DNA of 64,000 nucleotides, from the NCBI GenBank assembly GCA_029945375.1, contig CM057057.1:3472001-3536000 (forward strand), in the 5' to 3' direction. Shown here piece after piece: positions 11,580-22,356 of this stretch. Origin of the DNA: Agaricus subrufescens. Lineage: Eukaryota > Basidiomycota > Agaricomycetes > Agaricales > Agaricaceae. Made by a program: the position numbers and the translations under genes. Position 1 is the stretch's first letter. Every line of letters starts with the position of its first letter. Under the pieces are notes generated by a model. That model saw only the letters and a program-made list of their open reading frames with translations. It did not search any database and was not told where the DNA came from.

Positions 11580-12453
11580 CATCGGTCGTAGCGCCCAGTC
11601 GCGCTACGCTTAACTTCGATTCGCTTCTACCCACGAACCTCGGACATGTACACTCATACTATTCATTTTCACATCCCTGGGCATCTCTTGCTTTTTTTTA
11701 CTTATAATTCTGCAAACTTTCGTTCGTTCACTTCGTCCAATGTTTATATCTATGTTGTGTCATAACCAACTCCACTTCATTCTCTTGCAACGACTTTGTT
11801 TCCCATGACCTTCGAGCACTCATTCATTTGAAGTATGGTTTACATCACTTTTGTCTCCCCGGCATTGCTTCTTTTGTTTCTGGCATCCAAGGAGGTTGTA
11901 CTGCTGAGCACTAACATTATTCATTTAATTGCCCAACTTTTTGCCTCTCTTTTCTATTTGCTTTCACCACTTCGTTCTGCTTTCTTTTCTTTTCTTCTTC
12001 TTCTGCCAAACCGCATTACTCTGATTAATGAGCATAGTTTTACCATTCCGGTTACAAATGAGTCCAGGACCTGACCCAAAACCTATTCTTTTTCCTTCCT
12101 TCCTTTGTTGCTCTACCAGTAGTATCGTATTCACTCATATTCGCTATCTGCGGCCGGAAAGTCAGGTATAATAGTAGATCATGCAATATTCTCAATCGCT
12201 CATCCATGTATTTGTATGGCTCGTAATCAACAAGCGAGTTTGCCTTCTTTTTACGCATGACATGAGAAATAGAAGCCACCCCAAAAACCTTGGTCATGAA
12301 GAACACCGGAATTATATTGTTAACGGCTTTGCTCTCATGTTTGGACTTCGATCTTCTTGCTAGTATTGTCTTATCGTGATCTAAGCAATGTTTTTGGTCC
12401 AGGTGATACGTTTACACAATAACGGTGGACGGCAACGTAAAATAAGACTGGTA
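11580..12453. other. Spacer between two convergent genes, no gene seen
   Basis: The kinase gene (+) and NDUFS6 (-) converge here, so this should hold both 3' UTRs. It is T/C-rich with many cttc/ttcc runs on the + strand. A 79-codon hydrophobic open frame at 11835-12074 is what such pyrimidine-rich DNA would give by chance. I see no RNA gene or repeat. Confidence 0.5.
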
Positions 12454-13546
12454 TTAATGGTGTTGCTGTGCTTGCTCGAAACGTAGACCACTAAGAAGTA
12501 TAGCATTAAGAGTTAGTGGAGTAAAAGAAGCTTATGTGTGTGTAAACCCACCAATATCTATATCCATTAGAATATCAAAGCGGATTGGATTGCCAAGCAA
12601 GCGGGAGCAACGGTTTGCAAATATCACGTCGGGCACGATCGATATTGTGGGAAGTGCAAGATGTAAGGGTGTGATATCCAGATTAGCGGAAGGCAGTGAT
12701 TGGCAATTGCGGACGGTATCGGCCAGATCGGTTTGAAAATTTCGGGTTCGCACCAGTGACGAATCGAGTCGTATCGGTTAAATACGGACGGCAATGCGGA
12801 AGAAGGTGGTGATTATGTGAAAAGAAGTGTAAAATCAAAGTCAGTTGTCATCTATTTCAACATAATGGATAACCCGGCACAGCATGCACCATGGAGTACA
12901 TGTTACATGCTAGCCAAGTTTTTTACGACATACCCGCAAGCACGAGGGCCCGGTTTGTCCTGTATGCAAGAGAAGTCGAAGTCAGTCATTTACATCCTCC
13001 GTTTTTGAACCGAATGAAATAGCACGAGTGCTCTCCGGACGTACTAAGTTAATAAAAATCTTAGGATGGCCAAGGGGTCCTCCACCTGTCGAACATGGAT
13101 ACGGGCCCGTTTCAATATTCAACGTCAAGTACGTGCAGGGTTCGAATTGAGTTATGGTAGAATTAAGAGCGACAAATGATTTGAGGGAGGAACGGGATCG
13201 TTCAATGTAGTCCACAGGGAGTGAAGCCTGCGAGATACACACCTCCATCACAAACAGCCTTTCGGCCATCGACGACACGAACGGGTTCTTGAGAAATTAG
13301 CTCCATAGCACTCAAAGGGTTGGGCTGAAGATCCATGTTCGTCTGTTCAAAACGAGGACTTGAACCAAGACCAGGACGAGGTCTCTGACTTGTCGTCCAT
13401 GTTGTTGGATAATTGGGGGCCTGCTTGGGGGAGGAAGGGTCGGGCTTGTCGATAGCAGTGGAGGGCTCCTTTGCCGTTGGGCGAGTCGTTGCCACCGCAC
13501 GACGGAGGGGGGAGGCGAGCTGGGTAATAGCGCGACGACTAAGCAT
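12454..13546 (-). CDS. NADH dehydrogenase (complex I) 13-kDa zinc subunit, NDUFS6-like
   Basis: Accessory subunit of mitochondrial complex I that binds a zinc ion and is needed for late assembly of the peripheral arm. Five exons on the minus strand, 13243-13546, 13045-13085, 12934-12959, 12552-12557 and 12454-12490, total 414 nt, or 137 residues plus stop. The N-terminus MLSRRAITQLASPLRRAVATTR is a typical mitochondrial presequence. The zf-CHCC signature is complete once spliced: VCDGGGGPLGHPKIFINL, DKPGPRACGY, then CGLRFEQAQQHH and TAA. Zinc ligands are the Cys of VCDGG, the His of GHP and the two Cys of CGYC. Without the 6-nt exon the third exon reads on into VVKNLASM and stops, losing the last Cys. 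The intron at 12558-12933 (376 nt) is several times longer than most here. An in-frame start further upstream (to 13627) would hide the presequence and is less likely. Confidence 0.9.
12552..12557 (-). other. Candidate six-nucleotide exon in the NDUFS6-like gene
   Basis: On the minus strand the order is ..ggatatag, ATATTG, gtgggt..: an acceptor, six bases and a donor. The previous exon ends TGC GG before a strong GTATGT donor (12933 downward). The next exon starts T GGT CTA CGT TTC after cttcttag (12491-12492). Joined, the codons TGC GGA TAT TGT GGT CTA CGT TTC read CGYCGLRF, the conserved C-terminal zinc motif of the family. No other combination of splice sites I tried between 12454 and 12933 gives this motif. 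Confidence 0.85.
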
Positions 13547-13713
13547 GGTGAAGTCGGGGTGGACGGAATCGTGCCCACTCCGGAACTGCGTGTCACACAC
13601 CTGCCTATTTGGGAATCTAGTCAACAATGCTTGATCAAATGCTACTTGTTACAGTGTAGAAACATATTTGTACAATAACTGATACGTAGTCCTCAAAAAT
13701 CCAGAAAAAAAAG

Positions 13714-16700
13714 CTAATCCATTTCCTCAATTTCGATGTCGTCCATGTCAGAGTCCACATCCATCCCTTCGTCCGAAACCACCGGTTCATGGTTGGGGAT
13801 AATCTGCAGCTTGTTATGGGGCCCATCAAACCGAACCTGGATCGTTTCATTGTCTTGAACACGTCCAGAAAGGATCATGACAGAAAGAGGATTCAGAAGC
13901 TCAGATTGGATGGCGCGGTTGAGGGGCCGGGCACCATAAGCTGGAGAGTATCCAATGGACAACAAGTAATTCTTGCTTTCATCATCCAAATCTAGTTTGA
14001 TCTTCCGGTCCGCCAGGCGGTCCTCAACCTCCTTCAACCGAATATCCACAATTTTGAACATATCTCCCCGCGACAAAGCACGCTAAAAAGTAATTAGTAC
14101 AATGTCAAGAGGACAATTTCTAAATAAAAAAAAACTCACGAAGATGATGATATCGTCAATTCTGTTTATAAATTCAGGCGGGAAGTGTGATCGAATAGCA
14201 TTCATGACATTGTCTCGAGTCTCAGCTTTGATGGCCGCGCCGTCCGCAAGCTCGTTAAGAAAGATTGCACCCAAGTTGGAGGTCATGATGATGATGGTAT
14301 TTCGCATATCCACTATTCTCCCTTGACCGTCCGTCAACCGTCCATCATCCAGCACCTGGAGGAACAGCGTGACAAACTCTCGAGATGCCTTTTCAATTTC
14401 GTCAATTAGAATGATTGAGTAAGGCTTGCGGCGGATATACTCGGTCAGCTGGCCTCCCTGATCATAACCGACATAACCAGGCGGCGAGCCAATGAGCCGA
14501 GAAATAGAGTGTTTTTCAGAATACTCTGAGGCGTCAATGCGAATCATCGCATCCGCTGAATCGAACAAAATGGTAGCGAGCTGTATCATTTTATTAGTTA
14601 GGTCTAGGCATGCAAGAAAGTTTGACTCACAGTCTTTGCCAGCAAAGTCTTTCCAGTCCCCGATGGACCGGCCATTAGAAAGCTTGCGACGGGCCTATTA
14701 GGGTTAGAGAGACCACTCCTCGACAGACGGATAGCATTGGCCACCGATTTGACAGCATCGTTCTGGCCGACAACCTGCCGAGAGAGAACCTTTTCCAGTC
14801 TAAGCAGTTTCTCTTTTTCCGTGGTAACGAGTCGTGTGACGGGAATATTTGTCCAACGAGAAACAATCTCCGCAATAGACTCAGGTGTTACGATGTCAGT
14901 TCCAGTTCCATTTTCAGCATCCTCTTCCGCCTTTTTCTGTTCTAGACGTTCGAGCCGAGACTGCAGATCTGGAATAGCTCCATAACGAAGATCAGAAGCG
15001 ACTTGTAGATCATGCCTGCGGAGCAAAATTAACACTTTTCTCAGGCTTCACGGGAAAGTACTTACTGTCGCTGTGCATTTTCCATCTTAGCCTTCAGTTC
15101 GTCGAGCCTTCGCCTAACATCGTTTATTTCATCACCCCGTCGTTTTTCGTTTTCATAAGCTGCCTGAAGAGGTTGGAGTTGTTCCTCAACGTCGGCAATC
15201 GCTTTCTTCGCAGTTTTGAGGAGGTCCTTGCTAGCGGTGTCCTTCTCTCGTCCAAGGGCATGAATTTCGATTTCAAGTTCTAATTTGCGACGTTGAAGCT
15301 TGTCGATAGCTTCAGGTTCAGTCTCCCGAGTAACGCGTACACTAAGGTAATCGTCAGTATTTTATCCTAGATGCGCCAATGCATATACACACCTGGCACA
15401 AGCCTCGTCAATAAGATCAATTGCAGAATCAGGGAGGCGCCGTTGAGTGAGATATCGGTGAGCCAAAGTCGCTGCCTGGATGAGAGCAGGGTCTTGGATC
15501 CGGACACCGTGGTGAACCTCATACTTCTCGCTGATACCGCGGAGGATGCTGATAGTTTCGAGAACCGATGGCTCGTTTACAACGACTTGAGCGAATCTAC
15601 GTTCGAGCGCGGGATCCGTCTCGATATACTTCCGATACTCGGATAAGGTTGTTGCACCAATACACCGCAACTTGCCACGAGCCAAGAGGGGCTTGAACAA
15701 ATTTCCGGCATCCATACCTCCGCCCTCAGCACCGCGACCAGCCATGATGAGATGTAACTCGTCGATGAATAGGATAACACCAGGGCCGCCTTCTGTGGCC
15801 GCCTTTTCTACTTCGTTCAAGACAGACTTGATACGCTCCTCGTATTCACCCTTATATTTTGCACCGGCCATCAAAGCGCCCATATCGAGGGAGTAAAGCC
15901 GCGCAATGAGGCTTGCAGGAACATCGCGCTTGACAATGCGTTGCGCAAGACCCTCAGCAATGGCAGTTTTACCGACACCAGGTTCACCAATCAATACTGG
16001 ATTATTCTTCGTCCTAGGAAAGCGGTGAGCCAGTATAATGAATTGTCTTAACAAAAAAACTGACCTTCGGCAAAGAATGCGTATGGCCCGACGAATTTCA
16101 TTGTCTCGTCCAATAACAGGATCAATTTTGCCGTCGGCAGCGAGAGCAGTCAAGTCTATCGCGTATTTCTGTAGGGCGTCAAAACCCTGTTCCGCCGTTT
16201 TTGATTCTACCCTCCTATTTCCGCGAATTTGATCGATAGCAGTCTTGAGTGCCGCCTCCGCAAGACCGTTCTCCTTGAGAACCTTCGCTATTGATTCGTC
16301 TTTGAGTAATGCAAGCAAAAGGTGATCTTGGGCGATGTAGGAGTCGTGCATAGTCTTTTGTATGTGTTGTGCATCGCGTAAAACTTTTATGAATGTGCCA
16401 CTAAAACTAGCCTCCTGTGGCGCTGGGCTCTGAACAGGAAGCCGGACAATAAGTTTGCGCAAGTCGCGCTTGACATTATTCTGTACCACATACTTGTTAG
16501 CTCATGAAACAACGATTGGAGAAGGCTAGACTTACGGAATCGCCTCCTGCCCTAGTTATTACCGAGGCAAACAGAGGTGCGCCCCCTCCGGTTGAAGGAG
16601 CAGACATGGAATCGTCTACATTAGTAGACTCGTTGATGAGTGCAAAAGCAAGGTGCACAGGTTGCACTGAACAGAATCATTAGCCAGTGAAGTACATGAA

Positions 16701-16805
16701 GCGAGACGGAATAATACCTTGGATATTAGAGTAATCTACGGCGAACTGAGTAGCCTCGGAGATTGACTGCTGGGCCTTCTCAGTGAAATCGAAGTTTGAA
16801 GTCAT
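13714..16805 (-). CDS. HSP104: HSP104 / ClpB-type protein disaggregase
   Basis: Hexameric AAA+ ATPase that pulls polypeptides out of aggregates with Hsp70/Hsp40. The start [19 protein letters not shown] has no mitochondrial presequence, and the end is the acidic tail [11 protein letters not shown], both as in cytosolic Hsp104 rather than mitochondrial Hsp78. Domain order: Clp N-domain (two repeats, about 16.8-16.3 kb), NBD1 with Walker [14 protein letters not shown] and Walker [11 protein letters not shown], a coiled-coil middle domain (15.3-14.9 kb), NBD2 with Walker [14 protein letters not shown] and Walker [11 protein letters not shown], and a C-terminal domain with [16 protein letters not shown]. 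Several short introns interrupt it, for example at the NBD1 junction LCRR/TKNNP. Both Walker sites look intact, so it should be active. It is transcribed away from DPH7 over a 148-bp promoter with a heat-shock element. Confidence 0.95.
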
Positions 16806-16905
16806 GATTTTGAGTTGTCGCTAAAGACAACAACGAGGAGGATGGCGGCTTAAATACAATGTCAGACATGGTACACTCCTCTGGACGATTCTAGTATCGT
16901 GTGAA

Positions 16906-16918
16906 GAACGTTCGCGAC
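16906..16918. promoter_or_regulatory. Heat-shock element in the HSP104-DPH7 divergent promoter
   Basis: GAA-cg-TTC-gc-GAC: two perfect inverted nGAAn units plus a third with two of three bases, spaced exactly as HSF binding sites are. It sits 101 bp upstream of the HSP104 ATG and 36 bp upstream of the DPH7 ATG. Further TTC/GAA half-sites lie just upstream (gattctag at 16887 and gaaga at 16904). The match is seen directly; control of HSP104 by HSF is well known; an effect on DPH7 is inference. Confidence 0.65.
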
Positions 16919-16953
16919 GCTTGGGGAAACACACTGACGTCATCATCTCGGTC

Positions 16954-18419
16954 ATGGCCTCCCTCGACACCGGCTTTCCTGCTGACTCCCTCGAATTCTG
17001 TCCCAGCCCTCTAGCTCACGATATCTTTGTTTGTGGCACATACAAGCTTGACAACGATACCTTTACACCTGAAAATGAGAGGACGAACCTGCAACATCGG
17101 CGAGGGCAGTGCCTCCTTTTCCGCGTCCAGTCCGATGATACCAGTGGCCAACTTTTGATGTATGTTCATGCATTCGGGAGCAAGAATTAGACTACAAAGC
17201 TCACACGGTCATAGTGAACAACTACAGCAGTGTGACCTCGCCGCTGTTTTGGATATGAAATGGTACCTTTCACCCATTGTCCACCATGTGTACAATACCG
17301 ATAAACCCTAGGTGCCATCTTGGAGAGACCTCTCAGCCTCTTCTTGCAGTCGCTGATTCTGAGGCAAATCTCACTCTCCACACCCTCGATCCCTCAAAGG
17401 TCTGCCATCAGACTTAACACTTAGTGGCTCTCATCAACAAAATACAGAAGGGTTTATCTCAACTGCAGCGCGTTCAGTGCGCAACGACTGACGTCCTATG
17501 CCTTTCTCTCGACTGGTCGAATCGCCTTCGCCCTCAATCGTGTTTATCTATCCTTTTCTTCGACTTTTGATCGTTCAATTCATGACTATACATTCAGCAC
17601 CCCCGGACGCCTGGTCTTGTCGTTATCAAACGGATCCCTCTGCTTGCTGGAACCTACCCAGACTTCTCATCTTACGCTCACTGAAACCTGGCATGCCCAC
17701 GACTATGAACCATGGATTGCTGCTTGGAACTATTGGGATACCAATATAATCTATTCGGGTAACCTAATAATCTTTTTCGGTCCTATCCTGGTCACAACTC
17801 ACTGATTACGATCCAAGGTGGGGACGATCTTAGATTACTTGCATGGGATATACGCCAAAGTTTCGCGAAACCCTTCTATATAAATAAAAGGTTGTTTGAT
17901 CCGTGGTTGATTGATTCTCTTCTCAGTCTACAACTCAACACTTCTCAACAGATTCAATGCGGGTGTGACTTCAATACAATCTCACCCTCATATCGAACAT
18001 ATCTTCGCAGTTGGAAGGTTACTCATTTCTATACCGTTCAACGTTTCCTTTTCTCACTCAGAGGACATAGTTACGACCATAGTATCCAAATTTTTGATAC
18101 TCGAAAGCCATCTGTACCGTTGACTCAGGCCGATGCAGGTGGAGGGGCTTGGCGACTCAAGTGGCATCCTGCCTCAACTCGCAAAAATGATATTCTAGTG
18201 GCGTCAATGCATGACGGCTTCAAGGTGATCAACTTTGACCTGGATCCTTCTTCTGGTCTTTCCACTGCAAAACGCGACGCAGAGGTTACCAAAAGGTTTG
18301 ATGAACACAAATCCCTCGCTTATGGAGTTGACTGGTCTTATGTACCTTCTGGGTCAAGCGATACTATTGTAGGAAGCTGCTCCTTCTATGACCACACTCT
18401 TCATTTGTGGCGAGGTTGA
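16954..18419 (+). CDS. DPH7: DPH7/WDR85-like diphthine methylesterase
   Basis: WD40 protein that removes the methyl ester from methylated diphthine on elongation factor 2, allowing the final amidation to diphthamide; cytosolic. The ATG at 16954 gives MASLDTGFPADSLEFCP. Exons can be joined without a frame break: ..[130 protein letters not shown]. The last exon carries the family signature GGGAWRLKWHP, HKSLAYGVDWSY and SCSFYDHTLHLW. At least six introns, all GT-AG. The stop TGA is at 18417. Shares its promoter with HSP104. Confidence 0.9.
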
Positions 18420-18498
18420 ATAAATCTGGAAATTGAAATTACAATATGTCACAACAAGAGTTCATGATAAACCGGGTTTGAATGCAGGGTAAACCTGT

Positions 18499-20564
18499 TT
18501 AGGGTGGACTTGATATTTTAGGTGGTAGTTCGTCATTTTTCACCTTTGCGAGTGTATGAGGACCGTCGGATGTAGTTGAGGTTTCCAGATCCCTGCGCTT
18601 CCGTTTCCATAAATTGACATTGGGACCATTCATGATGAATGACAATGTCCATCTCGAAAGGCCGCGAAGTGTCTCTGGTTCGTGGACCGCTGCGGTCAAC
18701 AGTCTGGAAATTGAGAGGATGATTATGATTCTTTCGGTGCATCAGTTGACTGCTAATTAACGTAGATACGGAACTGACCGTTCAGCAATCCTTGAGCGCC
18801 GATGCGTCGTATTCAACCATTTGTCGGGTAGACAGGCCCTCAGGGCTTTTGGCATGACATACAGCGCCATTTCTCCTCTTCTCCTCCCATTTTCAATCCA
18901 AATGCTGTTCCCACACAGGAGAGATCCCGCCAGCACACCGCCATATGGCCCATCCCAGAAATTATGAGAAACAAAGGGTAGGTACTTCGCGAGTACGAGA
19001 GACCGTGCAAAACACACGGCAAACCAATAAGAGGACAAGAAGGTCGAAAGAAAAACTGCGCTACGCAAGGCGCCGCCAAAAGTCCGCAAAAATCGGTGTA
19101 AGCTAAGGAGTGTTCGCGGACGAGTCATAAGTACAGGAAGGAAATGCGCCTAACATATACACTTGATTGAGTAGGGGGTTGCAAAGGTTGACGATCGCGA
19201 ACGTACTGGTATGTAGATGGCCAAGGCCTCCAAGAATGCTTTCCCTCCCCTCAAGGCAGAATTTGCTAAACAACTATGTGAAAGTCCAAGAGACGACCCG
19301 ACCTCTGCATGAACGAGCTCGCACGGAAGTCCACCAACGCCTGGTCGGCTGTTAACGCCGATTTTCTCCCATATAGCGTTGGCTGAAGGACCTCCAGTTA
19401 CTGGGAGGGTAAAAGGATCCCCCCATGATTTCGGATATCCAAGCTCCTCGACGTACGGCTGAAGATAATTGATATAGGCTGGTTGAGGATTACCATACAA
19501 CCATTTTCTTTCGCGGATGAGGTTGAGGAAATTGAGAACACGGAGATCTACATTGGCAAGCGTATTAATCCATTTGACGTAGGATCCTGGTAGCCTTTTC
19601 ATAGTCAGCAACAGGTGCTCCGGTAGAGAGTTGCACCTACCCACCTTTGTGGTTCATAGAAAAAACACCACATGATTCTGTAGAATTGCGCTTTTAGAGT
19701 CTTTTTCAAGAGTGGGGGGTTATATGCGTACCTTGCACTGCACACCCAGAAAAGTAGAGCATCTAGCCTCATTGATACTTTGTTTCTCAAAGCACTCCTC
19801 TCTTTCCGTTGTTTCTCTTCCGACTGTCCTTTAACGGCATCGAGCTCGGGTCGGGGACCGTGTCGCTCGCCAAGATTCCCATTAGCATGAACATCTTGGC
19901 TTTCCCTCTCCCCGTAATATGTCTTCAAAAGTGACTGCACGAGGGAATCCAACGCTCGTACGCTTAGCAAAAGCGTCAGGTCCAGGGTCGGTGAAACGTG
20001 GCCTTTGCTACGACGTTTACCCATCCTTCGCGCCTTCTCTCTCCCTTTCTGGAGTAACATGATAGCTATAAATGCTGTGATAACGTTCGCGAAGAAAGTC
20101 CGTCGCTCGGGGTCCAAATGTATCCTTTGAAGCCACTTCTTTGTTAATCCAATCATCGACCCCCGCTGTGTACGAGTCTCGGGAAGTCCTAGCCGGTGCT
20201 TGACATTGCAGGCGTCCTTCTCTGGCCATTTCTCTTCTGGGGAGATAGGGTTGAGGCTCGATGTGTTTGAGGTGCCTCCGGACGCATTGTTCCAAAGATG
20301 GTGAAGAGCCACTCCTCCCCCTACGGAAACGGTGAACGCGAACGCGAATCCATTGTATCCCAGTTCTCTTTTCAAAAGGCGCTGAAGGGCCGGGTAATTG
20401 GCGTGAAATGACTTCGACCCGGTGAGTAGAGCGGTAACAAATGGAACAAGCGACGGTCCAAGAGAAAGAGAAAGAGCTAGCGCGTAGGTACGCAAGGCAA
20501 CTTGGACTGGGTGCTTGGGATCGTCAGAGAGGGAAGGTATGTGGTTGATCCAAACGGCAGCCAT
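18499..20564 (-). CDS. TMEM135-like multi-pass membrane protein
   Basis: Resembles the TMEM135/PMP52 family of peroxisomal and mitochondrial membrane proteins related to Tim17/PMP24, tied in animals to organelle dynamics and lipid handling. The start MAAVWINHIPSLSDDP is at 20564. Features in order: hydrophobic segments in the first 110 residues (ALALSLSLGPSLVPFVTALL, FAFTVSVGGGVALHHL), a long charged loop, RYAYNPPLLK, FFYEPQR/LPGSYVKW, GGLPCELVHAE, then AIYIPAHFLPVLM. The C-terminal half has more hydrophobic segments, SIWIENGRRRGEMALYVMPK, and after an intron LLTAAVHEPETLRGLSRW. All joins keep the frame (for example CAA AG/G CTA). It ends in a short basic, hydrophilic tail with TAA at 18499. 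The family call comes from the RRREMALY and VHEPETLRG-type motifs and is fairly good; the location in the cell is inference. Confidence 0.72.
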
Positions 20565-20816
20565 GGTGACGGGGTATGGTTGGATATCGTGATATATGCG
20601 TAGCTGGGAGTTACCGAGTCCGATAAAGTTTATGATAATATGCTGTTATTTAGGCGAACGATGACATTGCATGTGATTCCTCGAAACCTGGTGTAGTACA
20701 TATTACATGTGTTAGAATTAGACATGAGAAAACAAGCATTAGCGGGTATCATTGCGCAAGAGCGCAGCGTATGGTAAATAAGTGAACCAACAAATGTAAG
20801 TGACAATGCCCACTTT
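20565..20816. other. Short spacer between two minus-strand genes
   Basis: About 250 bp between the DysF-protein stop and the TMEM135-like start. It must hold the 3' UTR of the first and the promoter of the second. It is AT-rich and I see no clear motif. Confidence 0.4.
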
Positions 20817-22219
20817 TCAAGCAGGATTCATCACTGTAAAAGATTCAAAATCTCGCAAATAGCTCCAAAAGTCTACTTCGCTGGCCTTGAAATTGAAGCC
20901 GGCATTAGCACCAAGTTCTACTAACAGACCAGTCTTCCCAAGAAGCTTGAGGAACTGCACTCGAGAATCTGGGTATACGAACAGTTGTAGTAGGTCATAA
21001 CCCTGGATTCACTTGTGAGGGGGGCCCAAGGGTCAGAACACAAGAGTGAACTTACATGTTGGCGGAGAACAGGTACCAGATATTCCCGAGGAGGCTGCAT
21101 TATCGGCGGATGAGAAGCGATATCGGGTTCCGAAGACTCGGATGTGAATGACCCATCACCATCTGACCACTGCCGCTGCTTTCCTTTACCTTTTCCAAGC
21201 TTTCCCGAAATATCAGACTGATCCTGATCAACGGAACGACGAAAGCCAAGCCATTTTTTCCACAGATCGATCTTACGCCCGTCTTGACCATAACGTAACA
21301 TGAGCAACCGACATCTTGACCAATCTCCTTCATCTCCTTGCCAAACAGATTCCGTTACTTCATGCGCATGTGGTAGATAAGAAAGGCTGATGAGATTTGG
21401 CGACGTCATGGAGTAGTGGTCAGACGCTGAAGAAGTGGAGCCTTCTGTACCACCATGCAGTCTGGCTTTCCGGGGTCGCATCATCAGTCGAATCCATCGG
21501 CGTCTTCTCACCCAGCCTCCCGCACTCAAAAAACCGACTTCGGGGCGCCATTTATGCCTGCGAAATGCCCAGTTGTACTCGAACCCATCATGCTGGACGA
21601 TGCCTGTGTCGGAGCGCATGTCGATCATCCAGGCCCTTGACACCCAGCGCCACTCGCCGTCAGGTAATGGATAGGTGGAAAGTGTAATGTCTGGTTGATC
21701 AAACCTTTGCCCCGGAGCACTGGGAAGTGTGAATGCTAATGGATCTGTGGGCAAGAGTGACAGTGCCGAATAGCAAGGAATGGAGAAAAGAGTCAAACTT
21801 GAAATAATGTCAAACTAGAAACAACTAGCAAGTTTGAAAAGTGAAACCCACCCACGTTGGTTTTCATACACGACAGCCCATTCAAATCTATCTTGGTCAT
21901 CCTGGTCTTCCACTCGAGAGGACCTATTGTTCAGAACGATTGAAGCGTCATCAGAGGACAGCGCAGCCCCTGAGAAGTCTTGGATGCCGACTGGCTCGCG
22001 CGTCACTCTTGGTCCCAATTCCTCGGTGGCAGGTTTGTCGGAACGGGATCGGAGCGCAGAAAAGGAGAAAAGGCGAAAGAGGCGGGATGAAGGGGTAAGT
22101 TTCCGGCGAGCGGCATCAGCATGCTGAGAGGCGTCATGTTCTATTGCCGGCGGCGGAGGAATGTCGTCCGTCGAGTGAATGCTAAGCGACTTTGTCGAGG
22201 CCGTCGACGCCTTGCCCAT
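20817..22219 (-). CDS. DysF (peroxin/dysferlin) domain protein
   Basis: Carries a DysF domain pair as in fungal peroxins Pex23/Pex30 and in TECPR1, proteins linked to peroxisome-ER contacts and membrane repair. The ATG at 22219 gives MGKASTASTKSLS. The N-terminal 100 residues are polar and disordered. DysFN motif: FEWAVVYENQRG, then after an intron LTLFSIPCYSALSLLPTDP and GEWRWVSRAWMIDM; DysFC motif: FEYNWAFRRHKWRPEVG and GGWVRRRRWIRLM. Two further exons give EYLVPVLRQH/GYDLLQLFVYPDSR and end SYLRDFESFTVMNPA with TGA at 20817. I do not see the N-terminal membrane segments of Pex30, so it may be a soluble relative; the Gly at position 2 could be myristoylated (speculative). Divergent from HSCB over 137 bp. 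Confidence 0.8.
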
Positions 22220-22239
22220 GGTGGTCGCCAAAAGGATCG

Positions 22240-22244
22240 CCAAT
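22240..22244 (+). promoter_or_regulatory. CCAAT box in the DysF-HSCB divergent promoter
   Basis: A CCAAT pentamer (cgccaatcaca) lies 116 bp upstream of the HSCB ATG and 21 bp upstream of the DysF ATG. In fungi the CCAAT-binding HAP complex often controls mitochondrial and iron-linked genes, which would suit HSCB. A five-base match occurs often by chance, so this is only a candidate. Confidence 0.3.
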
Positions 22245-22356
22245 CACATGTCGGTTACATCATAATATACTCTTTGGCATTGTTTGCGTCACCTCACCCG
22301 AATTCGCTCATGGCCCCGTATCCCGCTGCACCTCACGGAGGACCGGGTCTTTGTTC

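Noticed and set aside
11835..12074. 79-codon hydrophobic open frame on the + strand
   Set aside because: Pyrimidine-rich 3' UTR DNA gives Leu/Phe/Ser-rich frames by chance; no conserved motif and no support for a separate gene.
12720..12770. tRNA-like TpsiC-type sequence (gggttcgcacc)
   Set aside because: No acceptor, D or anticodon stem can be paired around it; it lies inside the NDUFS6 intron.
13202..13627. Longer N-terminus for NDUFS6 starting at 13627
   Set aside because: It would put about 27 residues before the strong mitochondrial presequence MLSRRAITQLASPLRR.
22219..22243. Longer N-terminus for the DysF protein
   Set aside because: The upstream codon is TTG, not ATG; the first ATG is at 22219.
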